DNA of 64,000 nucleotides from Clostridiaceae bacterium (lineage in GTDB: Bacteria; Bacillota; Clostridia; Lachnospirales; Lachnospiraceae): positions 1-64,000 of the forward strand of contig CAJTGF010000009.1 in assembly GCA_910575585.1 (NCBI GenBank). The letters are read 5' to 3'. Numbering within the stretch: the stretch's first letter is position 1; each line of letters opens with the position of its first letter. Below are positions 52,528 to 60,743 of the stretch, in pieces. The notes below the pieces were generated by a model, which saw only the letters and a program-made list of their open reading frames with translations, was not told the origin of the DNA and did not search any database. The position numbers and the translations under genes were made by a program.

Positions 52528-54396
52528 TTATTGAAAATAGTAAAGCATATCCTGTGCTTTTACTTCCCCGATAACGGGGCTACTCATTTCGCCAAGTACG
52601 GCAACATTAGAAACCAGCACCATGGTTGTGGCCCTGCATCCGGCTTCCTTGATTGCCTTAAGGTCAAACTCAATCAGCGGATCTCCTGCTTTCACCTGCG
52701 TTCCCTGCTCCACCAAGGGACGGAATCCTTTCCCCTCCATATTCACTGTATTGATTCCGATATGAAGCAGGATTTCCATGCCATCCGGTGTCTGAAGGCC
52801 CACGGCATGGCCTGTGGGAAACAGAGCTGCCACCACCCCGTCAGCCGGCGCATACAGCATTCCTGCCTCCGGTTCTATCCCCACTCCTACGCCCATAGTT
52901 CCTTCTGCAAAAAGAGGGTCGTCTACCTCACGCAAAGGGATTGCTTTTCCATTTAATGGGCTGTATACTGTTTTTTTAGTTTTCCCGTTTTCTGTTTTTT
53001 CGTCCTGCTTTTTTGTTTCTTTTCCTGCATCCCCATTTTCCTCAAACCCCAAGAAAAATGTTACTGCTGCCGAAACCACAATGGTTACCGCAATTCCTAT
53101 CACCATAGCAAGGATGGTATCCTGGAAAATCGGGAGAGCCATGATCGTAGAGTATCCCATGGTATACGCCCTGGCTCCCAGAAGCCCGGTTACAATTCCG
53201 CCCACCGCTCCTCCAGCCATTACCCCGTACATGGGTTTTTTCAGCTTCAGGTTCACCCCATAAATTGCCGGCTCTGTCACTCCCGCAACGATGCACCCAA
53301 AGGCCAGACTGAATACTTCGGAGCGGAACGCCATATTTTTGGTGCGCAACCCTACGCCCAGGCAGGCCCCTCCCTCCGCCATATTATGTAAGATAAAGGA
53401 CGGACGGAAAATCGGGTCATAACCAGGATCCGCGATGGATTGTGCCATAAAAGGCGAGATTGCATGATGCATTCCTGTCATAACAAGCCATGGCATGCAG
53501 CCCGCAAGCACTGCCACTGCCGCAAATCCCGCATAAGCCCCCAACCACACAAACACTCCCGAAATAGCGGAGCCTACATAACTTCCCATAGGGCCAAGAA
53601 CCGTAAAACCCAATATCATGGACAATCCCATGGCTCCCATTCCCACAAAGATGGACTTGAAAATTCTCGGAACGTGTTTATTTAGCCATTTTTCAATATA
53701 GCAGCAGGCCACCGCAATCAAAAGCGCCGGGAGGAGCTGCTGCTGGTATTTTACCAGACGGACAGGAATCCCCAATATGGTAATGGCCTCCCCAGATGCC
53801 ACCATCTCCGTAAATGCGGGTGTCAGCAGGCTGGCTGCACCTGCCATGGCGTAAACCGGCGTGGAATTTAACTGTTTTGCCGCACCATAAGCCACAAAAA
53901 TCGGCATAAAATAAAACGGCGCATTGGCTACCCAGCTAAGTATCACATAGGTACTGCTGTCGCCAAAAGCAGGAAAAGCATAAGTAAGCAGCAAAAGCAG
54001 GACTTTTAACATTCCGCCCCCGATAAGTCCGGGAACCAGGGGAGACACTGCTCCGGCGACAAATCCTACCACATCATTAGCGTATCCTGCCAAGGTTTTC
54101 TTTTCCTTTTTGGCCGAACCATCCCCCATGGCAGTCTCTCCTCCCCCTGCGGCATCGTAAATCTCCGCCGCTGCTGTATAGACAGGAATCAGTTCTTTCC
54201 CCAAAACAATCTGAACCTGTCCTGTGGCATAGATAGCTCCCAACACGCCGTCCACTTTTTTAATAGCTTCCATATCTGCCTGTTCCTTGTCGAACAATGT
54301 AAAACGGAGCCGGGTGGCGCAGTGGCCTACCGCTTTTATATTCCCAATCCCTCCTGATTTTTCCATCAGTTCCTGTGCCGTACCCTTATAATCCAT
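52528..54396 (-). CDS. bglP: beta-glucoside PTS transporter, EIIBCA
   Basis: The protein has 622 residues, in B-C-A order. EIIB has the phosphorylated Cys26 in G-H-C-A-T-R-L-R. The EIIC membrane part spans about 100-450. EIIA has E-I-L-L-H-I-G-I-N-T-V with the active histidine and A-G-D-P-L-I-E-F-D. It imports and phosphorylates aryl- or alkyl-beta-glucosides or cellobiose-like sugars. It overlaps the RraA-like gene by 11 bp. No antiterminator of the BglG type is beside it; a LysR regulator is divergent. Confidence 0.9.
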   Translation of the reverse strand: MDYKGTAQELMEKSGGIGNIKAVGHCATRLRFTLFDKEQADMEAIKKVDGVLGAIYATGQVQIVLGKELIPVYTAAAEIYDAAGGGETAMGDGSAKKEKKTLAGYANDVVGFVAGAVSPLVPGLIGGGMLKVLLLLLTYAFPAFGDSSTYVILSWVANAPFYFMPIFVAYGAAKQLNSTPVYAMAGAASLLTPAFTEMVASGEAITILGIPVRLVKYQQQLLPALLIAVACCYIEKWLNKHVPRIFKSIFVGMGAMGLSMILGFTVLGPMGSYVGSAISGVFVWLGAYAGFAAVAVLAGCMPWLVMTGMHHAISPFMAQSIADPGYDPIFRPSFILHNMAEGGACLGVGLRTKNMAFRSEVFSLAFGCIVAGVTEPAIYGVNLKLKKPMYGVMAGGAVGGIVTGLLGARAYTMGYSTIMALPIFQDTILAMVIGIAVTIVVSAAVTFFLGFEENGDAGKETKKQDEKTENGKTKKTVYSPLNGKAIPLREVDDPLFAEGTMGVGVGIEPEAGMLYAPADGVVAALFPTGHAVGLQTPDGMEILLHIGINTVNMEGKGFRPLVEQGTQVKAGDPLIEFDLKAIKEAGCRATTMVLVSNVAVLGEMSSPVIGEVKAQDMLYYFQ

Positions 54397-55126
54397 ATCC
54401 TGTTCCCCCCTTTTCTATCCCATAGTTCTTTTCATTTCCTTTATCCTGTCCTGAAATGATACTGCAGTGGTCGCTGCGAAGCTTATCATACATCCATTTC
54501 AGATCAAGACGTCCCTTTTCTTTAATATCCCTCATCATTCCTGCTTCCTTTTCCATAATGGCACACGCCTTCTGATAGATCTCTTCTGCGTCCTCCTGGG
54601 CGAAGGAAACCAAACCATTCCCATCCCCGATGAGAATGTCTCCCGGATTGATAATCCGTCCGCCGATATTAACCGGGACATTGATTTCCCCAGGACCATT
54701 TTTGTAAGGCCCATTGGGACAGGAACTTCTGGCAAATACGGGGAAAGACATCTGGGAAATCTCAACTCTGTCCCGTATTGCGCCATAGACCACGAATCCG
54801 GCCAGTTTCCTCTTTTCCGCATAAGAAGCCATAATCTCTCCGCAGAGCGCACGGTTTTCAAACCCTCCGCCATCCACCACAATCACGTCACCTTCCTTTG
54901 CCTGATCGATGGCATAGTAAAAAAGAAGATTATCTCCCGCAGGCACCCTTACCGTATAGGCACAGCCCATCAACCGCGCACCATTGACGGAAAAAACATC
55001 CCCGGATGTAGCCGCCGTGCGGTTCATACTGTCCCCGATATTTGGAACCGGGACAGAAGCAAATTTTGAAATCAGTTTCGGGGAGGGGCGTTTTATCTCC
55101 TCATTAATCACATATCCAATATTCAT
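54386..55126 (-). CDS. RraA/HMG-aldolase-family protein
   Basis: About 246 residues from the ATG at 55126, with GGAGG five bases upstream; the frame is open to 55225. The motifs G-D-S-M-N-R, G-D-N-L-L-F-Y-Y-A-I, G-D-V-I-V-V-D-G-G-G, V-V-Y-G-A-I-R-D and P-G-D-I-L-I-G-D-G-N-G-L match 4-hydroxy-4-methyl-2-oxoglutarate/oxaloacetate aldolase-like proteins. Such genes occur in sugar-acid operons. Its substrate here is unclear; linkage to a beta-glucoside PTS is unusual. Confidence 0.75.
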   Translation of the reverse strand: MNIGYVINEEIKRPSPKLISKFASVPVPNIGDSMNRTAATSGDVFSVNGARLMGCAYTVRVPAGDNLLFYYAIDQAKEGDVIVVDGGGFENRALCGEIMASYAEKRKLAGFVVYGAIRDRVEISQMSFPVFARSSCPNGPYKNGPGEINVPVNIGGRIINPGDILIGDGNGLVSFAQEDAEEIYQKACAIMEKEAGMMRDIKEKGRLDLKWMYDKLRSDHCSIISGQDKGNEKNYGIEKGGTGYGL

Positions 55127-55220
55127 TTTCTCCTCCATTCTTCCCCTAGGCGCCGTGGGATTTTGCTGTATTTCTGATCCGGTATGGGATTGAAACTCCA
55201 GCAGGTCTGTTGATGAGAAA

Positions 55221-55271
55221 ATCATAACACAAGATTAATTACTTGTAAAACGAATAATATAGGTATATAAT
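55221..55271. promoter_or_regulatory. face-to-face promoters of the RraA-PTS-GH1 operon and lysR
   Basis: Minus strand: TTTACA (55249-55244), 17 bp, TATGAT (55226-55221). Plus strand: TTGTAA (55243-55248), 17 bp, TATAAT (55266-55271). The two -35 boxes overlap almost fully, so transcription in one direction should exclude the other. A dyad (AGATTAATTACTT...TTAAGTAATCT, about 55231-55282) is a candidate LysR binding site. Confidence 0.7.
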
Positions 55272-55304
55272 ATTAAGTAATCTGGTATTTAAAAGGAGAC
55301 ACTT

Positions 55305-56219
55305 ATGACCTACGAACAAGTGGAAAGTTTCCTGGCCGCTGTAACATGCGGCAATATTTCCGCAGCGGCAGATTACCTGTTCGTTTCACAGTCCACGGTA
55401 AGCAACAGGATTCAATTAATGGAGCAGGAACTGGGAATTTCCCTTTTTATCCGAAAAAAAGGGCATAGAAATATAGAATTGACTTCTTATGGAGAAGCGT
55501 TTATTCCCATTGCCAGCCAATGGGCCGCTTTATGGAAAGATACGCAAAATTTAAAATATGCGGCGGATATACAGACTCTGCAGATTGCGGCGGTAGATGC
55601 TGTCAGCAACTGTACCTTTGTTCCGCTGTTTAACCGTCATATTGAACAATATCCCAATATCCGACTTTCCGTAAATACATTTCATTCAGAAGAAATCCAT
55701 GATATGATCCAAAACCGTACCATGGATATGGGCTTCGTTTTTAAGCAGATCCGTTATCCAGATATCCTGTCAAAACCTGTTTACCGGGAGCTTATGTATC
55801 TGGTATGCCACAAAGACAGCAACTATCATAACCATATCCAGCCTGGTGAATTAAACCCAGAAGAAGAAATCTTTCTTTGCTGGGAAAATGATTACCAACA
55901 GTGGCATGACCGTCATTGGAATCCGGCTGTCCGTGCCCTGATCACGGTTAATACCGGCTCCATGCTGCAGCACTATCTGGGAAAACCAGGCCGGTGGGCC
56001 ATCGCACCCATGTCTGTCATCCAATCCATCAGCCCATTAAACAACTTGACCTGGTATTCTATTGATGATGGACCGCCTCCACGTATCTGTTACCAATTGA
56101 CTAACCGGTACTCTAAAGCCAGCCGTCTGGCTCCTATTGAAACATTTACCAATGAATTAGAGGAATTTATTGAGAAAAGTCTCAGCATTTGCCGATTTGA
56201 AGATTGGATGCTGGCATAA
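55305..56219 (+). CDS. LysR-family transcriptional regulator
   Basis: The protein has 304 residues. An N-terminal winged HTH (F-L-A-A-V-T-C-G-N-I-S-A-A-A-D-Y-L-F-V-S-Q-S-T-V-S-N-R-I) is followed by a substrate-binding domain. AAAAGGAG lies just before the ATG. It is divergent from the RraA-PTS-GH1 operon, with overlapping promoters, so it likely controls that operon and itself. The inducer is unknown; a beta-glucoside-derived metabolite is likely. Confidence 0.85.
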   Translation: MTYEQVESFLAAVTCGNISAAADYLFVSQSTVSNRIQLMEQELGISLFIRKKGHRNIELTSYGEAFIPIASQWAALWKDTQNLKYAADIQTLQIAAVDAVSNCTFVPLFNRHIEQYPNIRLSVNTFHSEEIHDMIQNRTMDMGFVFKQIRYPDILSKPVYRELMYLVCHKDSNYHNHIQPGELNPEEEIFLCWENDYQQWHDRHWNPAVRALITVNTGSMLQHYLGKPGRWAIAPMSVIQSISPLNNLTWYSIDDGPPPRICYQLTNRYSKASRLAPIETFTNELEEFIEKSLSICRFEDWMLA

Positions 56220-56380
56220 CCATATCCTACCATTTCCTGATTCCCCTATTTTCCTATAAATATTTTTAATTGGTTCCGTTTTGATCCAGTTGGATCATCT
56301 TCACAAAAAGTGTCTACCAGCATCTTCCAAAACGAGTACGGTAAGGGGCAGATTCCCTATAGGTCTGCCTCTTGCCTTAG
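56220..56380. other. intergenic region
   Basis: No gene is seen. A short hairpin (GGCAGA...TCTGCC, about 56345-56372) may end the lysR transcript. Confidence 0.3.
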
Positions 56381-57831
56381 TTATAATCTAACTGTTTTTC
56401 TTTTTTCACTGTTTTTTCCATCTGCAATGTTTTTTATACCTGTTTTCCTCCTTTGCCAGCATAGTAGTCCCATCTCTTTCAATTCTCCAAACATCGCATC
56501 AAACTTCTGATTAATCTCCTGCCGTTCTTCCCCCATAGGCCCTCCATAGACCTTATAGCCATTTTCCTTCACAAAAACCGCATCCCCTGAATGTGCAGTC
56601 AGATACTGGCTCTGGTTCCCCTCCTTTTCCAGTTTATCTGCCACATAACACGCAAACGCCCTGGCCATCTGCTCACAATTATCACAGTGCCTTCCATGTA
56701 CCGTCCTTGCAAACCGTTCATGCATTTCCCAGGAATCTATTAAAAATTTCGTATGCTCCTCCTTCCATTGAACTTTATGGAAATCTGCAGGTAGTTGTTC
56801 TGTCCTGTTTAGAGATGCAAACTGGTAGTTGAGCCGCCTCTTTTTATCCTTGGGAATGACATGACCGGTAATCTCTTTATGTACCCTGGAAAGTTTCTCT
56901 ATAGCCTTGTTAGGATAATCCCTCAGAACATACATATCCAGAGTTGCGCCATATCTGGTATCATAAACCTCCCAAACTGCCTGATTCCAGGTTGTCTGCT
57001 GTTCATCCGTAAGGTTCTTTGGAGTAATCTGCTCAATCATGTTCCCACACAATATTTCTTCCCTCCTGACCTCTTTATCGTGGTTATCCTTCATAACCTG
57101 GAGCTGTTCCTCCGGTGTAAGTTTTTCCCTTTTCGATGACATCCTCCGAAGCAAGGCAGTCACGGAGGCCGGGACTCCCTTTAACCCTGGGCAACCAGAA
57201 ACCGGAACCGGGATTCCGGTCGCACTTAATCTGCATGACTGTCCAATATAGTAATCAAGGGCATGGGCCAGGCTTCCCGCCCCTCCTTCCCTGGTAAAAT
57301 TAATTACGTGGTATTTTGGGTCATACATGGCAGGCCCGCTGCCCCCGATTCCCCTGGAACCAAAGGAGAGAGAGACAGGGTTCCTCCAAGGGATACATCT
57401 TTCTTATCCATCTTAAGGATACGAGCCAGGTCGCAAAATGCCACATAACATTCATCCAGCAGGGACTGGGCCTCTTCATCTGACAGGCTTGCCCCAAATT
57501 CCACTCCCTGAATTCCCAGTTCCTTAAAATCATTTTCGTCTGCATGCCGCCCATCTTTTAAATATTCCGGGCCAGTTCTGCATACGGAATCCAGCTTGGA
57601 ATATGGCAATGGCTTTTTCCTGCTATCCGTCTCTTTTGTCCGTTTCTTCTGGGCTTCATAGTCTCCTTTTTCTTCCTTTATCCTGTCTGGCGGATCTGTA
57701 TAAAAATATTGTTCCATACGGTTCTTGCCACTGCCTTTTGCATCCCCGGCATTCTGTCCCAAAATACGAGCATTTCTTCTCTTTCTCTTGCCTCCGATGG
57801 GAATTCCAAAATCCTTGATCGCTTTTGTCAT
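56381..57831 (-). pseudogene. large polyvalent (LPD-type) mobile-element protein, frameshifted and missing HEWGH
   Basis: It starts at the ATG at 57831 with GGAGG six bases upstream (A-I-K-D-F-G-I-P-I-G-G-K-R-K is typical). The first frame runs to L-G-G-T-L-S-L-S and then shifts. The second frame continues F-G-S-R-G-I-G-G-S-G and V-I-N-F-T-R-E-G-G-A-G-S-L-A-H. The shift is two extra bases in a TC-dinucleotide run (about 57366-57378). The expected S-L-A-H-E-W-G-H-A-L-D is S-L-A-H-A-L-D: four residues, including the metal-binding HExxH core, are gone. A relic of a conjugative element. Confidence 0.75.
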
Positions 57832-57879
57832 GATTTTCCTCCATACCGTGCATGTTTCAAAGCACAAACAGATATCCTG

Positions 57880-58065
57880 TCACTGGTAACGGTGACCGTT
57901 TATTTTTCTCCAATAAACAACACTTCCGAATACCAGAAAAATCAATACAACAAGTCCTATGCCTGCAGCAGCCCGGATATCCGCTAAATTGGCGGATGGC
58001 TCTGGTTCCCTTTCCCCTTGATACTCCAGTTCTGATATTTCATTTTCAATACTTATACCCTCTAC
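57880..58065 (-). pseudogene. C-terminal fragment of a mobile-element membrane protein
   Basis: An open 61-codon end without a start: acidic E-P-E-P-S-A-N-L-A-D-I, one membrane helix (A-G-I-G-L-V-V-L-I-F-L-V-F-G-S-V-V-Y-W) and a short basic tail ending in Y-Q. It resembles the ends of DUF4366/CD1107-type surface proteins of clostridial conjugative elements. A stop lies immediately upstream. Only the tail survives. Confidence 0.4.
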
Positions 58066-58223
58066 CTATTTTATAATTCCAGTATAGAGAGAGAAGCCTT
58101 TTTAGTCCAATATGAAAACAGCAGTCCGGGATATAGGGAATATGCAGGAATCATTCAAATGCTATTCTCAATCTTTTCATTTTATGTTATACTTAACGGA
58201 AAGGAAAGGCGGTGAGAAGCTTA

Positions 58224-58655
58224 ATGAAAATCTATTTGGATAACTGCTGCTACAACAGACCTTTTGATGACCAGAGTCAAATAAAAATACATCTTGAGGC
58301 ACAGGCAAAATTATATATTCAGGCAAAAATCAAAGAGGGAGTCTATGATTTAGTATGGTCTTATATTTTGGACTATGAAAATGGAAAAAATCCTTACGAG
58401 GAAAAACGTCTGGCAATTGCCCCCTGGAAAATGATCGCCTCCTCCTGCATAACGGACGAATCGGAAGATATCCTCACATTTGCGGAATCCCTTGCTTCAA
58501 AAGGAATAAAAACATACGATGCCTTACACATCTCCTGTGCCGTAGCTGCCCATTGCGAATACTATTTAACTACTGATAAGAAACTGTTAAATACTCCTAT
58601 ACCGGAAATCAAAATCGTAAGCCCTATCGTTTTTGTAAATGAAATGGAGGAATAA
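58224..58655 (+). CDS. PIN-domain protein, probable toxin
   Basis: About 143 residues from the ATG at 58224; a GTG four codons upstream is possible. K-I-Y-L-D-N-C-C-Y-N-R-P-F-D-D opens the fold, and G-I-K-T-Y-D-A-L-H-I-S-C-A-V...Y-Y-L-T-T-D-K-K-L-L carries the usual later acidic residues. PIN toxins cut RNA with Mg2+. It is on the plus strand against most neighbours and is followed 2 bp later by a small gene, forming a likely addiction pair that would stabilise the element. Confidence 0.75.
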   Translation: MKIYLDNCCYNRPFDDQSQIKIHLEAQAKLYIQAKIKEGVYDLVWSYILDYENGKNPYEEKRLAIAPWKMIASSCITDESEDILTFAESLASKGIKTYDALHISCAVAAHCEYYLTTDKKLLNTPIPEIKIVSPIVFVNEMEE

Positions 58656-58657
58656 CT

Positions 58658-58861
58658 ATGATAAGGACAGATACTATCGTGAAACAAGAAGGTATCAATG
58701 CTTTAATTTCTAAATTAGGCTATGTGGATGCCGAAAGATTTATTGTATTAATAACCAAAGAGCCCTTTGATTATACCAAATGGCGCGAACACTCTTTAGA
58801 TGAAGGGCTTAATGTCCGTCAGCTGAGTCAAAAAGCTATGATGTATTCTAAAAATATGTAA
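58658..58861 (+). CDS. small protein, probable antitoxin partner
   Basis: The protein has 67 residues: V-K-Q-E-G-I-N-A-L-I-S-K-L-G-Y-V-D-A-E-R-F-I-V-L-I and then F-D-Y-T-K-W-R-E. Small proteins of this form are typically encoded beside such PIN genes. The end may wrap the toxin. It has its own GGAGG ribosome site over the toxin's end. The order is toxin first, which is less common. Confidence 0.65.
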   Translation: MIRTDTIVKQEGINALISKLGYVDAERFIVLITKEPFDYTKWREHSLDEGLNVRQLSQKAMMYSKNM

Positions 58862-58907
58862 TCACCAAACGTATGCCCCTGCTCTGTCCGTAAATTCAAG
58901 GATTAAA

Positions 58908-58962
58908 AAAATAAGCAGCCCTGCCAACATAAGTTCCTTTCTATGGCAAATGCTGCTTATTT
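58908..58962. terminator. terminator after the toxin-antitoxin pair
   Basis: AAATAAGCAGC (58908-58918) pairs with GCTGCTTATTT (58952-58962). It is flanked by A-runs upstream and T-runs downstream, so works in both directions. Confidence 0.75.
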
Positions 58963-59024
58963 TTATCATAATTTTTTACGATTCCTGACTGTTACGATAG
59001 TAGTTAATCAGTATTGATGTATAC

Positions 59025-59050
59025 GAAAGGCCAGTCTTTGCCGGCCTTTC
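59025..59050. terminator. short hairpin between convergent genes
   Basis: GAAAGGCC (59025-59032) pairs with GGCCTTTC (59043-59050), a compact stem 8 bp beyond the stop of the broken gene at 59058. The T-run is weak on both strands. Confidence 0.5.
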
Positions 59051-59057
59051 ATATATA

Positions 59058-59786
59058 TTAGCTCTCCATATAGATTCCCATTTCATATCTTACACCTGTT
59101 TCAGGATACAACACCACACACTCAGGGTCTAATTTTCTTGCATGTTTGTTTACCTGATCAAAATATTCTTCTATGGTAGTTCCCTGCAAACGCTTTTTAA
59201 TATTTTCTGTATGGAAAGGAATGATAATCTGCCCTCGGTATTAAACCAATATCTGCGCCAATTTTTCGGGAAATACCTGTTTCCCATTCTCTCTCATCGT
59301 CCCCTGACGAAGTACTACACTGCTTCTCTGATCCTCGCACCGCAGAATACCATCTCTCCATAAATGGATTCCGCTGATAATCGATATCGTAAAACCATTA
59401 TCCGTGGTAATCCGATAATCCGTACTTTCCAGAGAACCCCAGATATCACATTCATGATGCCCTGGCCGGCCTCCCATCAGAGGGGCCAAATCAAGATCCG
59501 GGTCATAAGTTTTACCTTGCATCTCATTATGTTTAGCCTGACTTGTTTCCACTCTAAAGCCATCCATATGATAACACTGCCCAGGTAATACAGGAATCAT
59601 ATTGTCAAGTGGAACTCCACCTACAAAATACGTGTAAATGTGGAGAAGTCCATCAATCACTTCAAGGACAGCTTCTGTGTTGCGGGGTGCAAGACGCAGA
59701 ATGAAAAAACGCTCCATGCGGATCTGCTGCTTGCCGGAATCACACAGCTTATAACCGTTATAGTGGCTGACAAGATCCATAAACAC
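59058..59786 (-). pseudogene. unknown mobile-element protein split by an in-frame TAA
   Basis: The frame from 59786 runs through L-E-V-I-D-G-L-L-H-I-Y-T-Y-F-V-G-G-V-P and E-K-L-A-Q-I-L-V, meets TAA at 59243-59241, and continues in the same frame with Y-R-G-Q-I-I-I-P-F-H-T-E-N and ends G-V-R-Y-E-M-G-I-Y-M-E-S. Both parts look coding and belong together. The family was not recognised. A start upstream of 59786 may also be lost. Confidence 0.45.
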
Positions 59787-60023
59787 CAGTATATCCGCAG
59801 CCTAAAGCCCCTGATTGCCTGAAGCCGTCCATTCCATACACTTCCTTTGACAGGTGCATCCTCCTGTCTTATTGCGTTGCCATAAAATCCTGTTTCCTGC
59901 ATACGACTCCCTGCCATGCTCCCCCTGACGGGATTTTTGACTATTGGGCACCCAATTTAACATTTGTTTCGCAATTACCTATCTGATTTTAAGATTGTTT
60001 CTGATTTTCTAAATAGGGCAGGG
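59787..60023. other. intergenic region at the left inner end of the element
   Basis: No convincing gene; a short frame at 59657-59917 overlaps the broken gene in another register and has no support. Confidence 0.3.
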
Positions 60024-60081
60024 TAAAAAAATAGGGATAAAGCAGATTCAGCCATCCAAAGGCTTTTCTAACTTTATCCCT
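60024..60081 (-). terminator. terminator inside the P' arm, just after the sigK break
   Basis: AGGGATAAAG (60033-60042) pairs with CTTTATCCCT (60072-60081). On the minus strand it is followed by T7. The same hairpin occurs in the P' copy at 573-640 and, eroded, at 2591-2640. It would end transcripts of the truncated sigK within about 40 bp of its new stop. Confidence 0.75.
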
Positions 60082-60662
60082 ATTATAACAGCCGAGTAAG
60101 ACCGCGAGATCCCCAACGCCCCCGCAATCTCCCTCTGCGTAAACTCCTTACTCCCAAACAACCCATACCGCATCCGGATCACCTTCTGTTCCGTAGGCTT
60201 TAAGCACTTTCGAAAAGCCTCATAAAGCTCCTTAATATCCTGGCTTAGGATCAAATCTTCCAGGGCATCCTTAGTCTCCATCTCGATCACGTCCACCAGG
60301 CTCACCGATTCCCCGTCCTTATCCACCCCAATGGGGTCATATAAAGAAACCTCTTTCGAATACTTCTTGTGGGCCCGCAGAAGCATTAAGATCTCATTTT
60401 CCACACACTTGGCCGCATAGGTGGCCAGACGGGATCCCCGGTCCACATTAAAAGTATTTACCGCTTTGATCAGCCCGATGGTCCCCACAGACAGCAGATC
60501 CTCAGTCTCATAATCCGTGTACTGATATTTCTTCACCACATGGGCCACCAGGCGCATATTATGTTCTATAAGCTTATTTTTCGCTTCCTGGTCGCCCTCT
60601 TTTAAGAGTTCCAGGCACTCCCGCTCCTCGCGGGCATTTAATGGTTTGGCAAAGGTTTTCAA
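60048..60662 (-). CDS. sigK: sporulation sigma factor SigK, 5' part, interrupted
   Basis: The first 189 codons encode SigK: L-I-E-H-N-M-R-L-V-A-H-V-V-K-K (region 2), S-V-G-T-I-G-L-I-K-A-V, R-L-A-T-Y-A-A-K-C-V-E-N-E-I-L-M-L-L-R, S-L-Y-D-P-I-G, and R-E-I-A-G-A-L-G-I-S-R-S-Y of region 4.2. After Tyr189 the frame enters the element and adds 15 foreign residues to a TGA. Region 4.2 lacks its recognition end, so the truncated product should be inactive. The start is TTG with AGGTGG six bases upstream. SigK drives late mother-cell genes in sporulation. Confidence 0.85.
   Translation of the reverse strand: MKTFAKPLNAREERECLELLKEGDQEAKNKLIEHNMRLVAHVVKKYQYTDYETEDLLSVGTIGLIKAVNTFNVDRGSRLATYAAKCVENEILMLLRAHKKYSKEVSLYDPIGVDKDGESVSLVDVIEMETKDALEDLILSQDIKELYEAFRKCLKPTEQKVIRMRYGLFGSKEFTQREIAGALGISRSYSAVIIGIKLEKPLDG
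60074..60098. other. attL half-site of the sigK-intervening element
   Basis: 25 nt on the plus strand beginning TTATCCCTA and ending CCGAGTA, 19 of 25 identical to the minus-strand site at 37469-37445. The shared TA at 60097-60098 is the inferred crossover dinucleotide. Confidence 0.75.
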
Positions 60663-60663
60663 A

Positions 60664-60720
60664 GAAAGCCACCTAAAAGCAGAACTTAATAAAAGTTTAT
60701 GCTTCGGTGGCTTTCAAAGT
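60664..60720 (-). promoter_or_regulatory. hairpin covering the sigK ribosome site, with a candidate sporulation promoter in its loop
   Basis: GAAAGCCACC (60715-60706) pairs with GGTGGCTTTC (60673-60664) on the transcript, and the second arm contains the sigK ribosome site AGGTGG (60674-60669). Inside the loop, CATAAACT (60701-60694) resembles the -10 of sigma-E/sigma-K promoters, with an AC 17 bp upstream (60720-60719). Read-through RNA from the upstream gene would hide the ribosome site; RNA from the loop promoter would not. Confidence 0.45.
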
Positions 60721-60743
60721 GCTTTTACACCTTCCTGCGCAGC

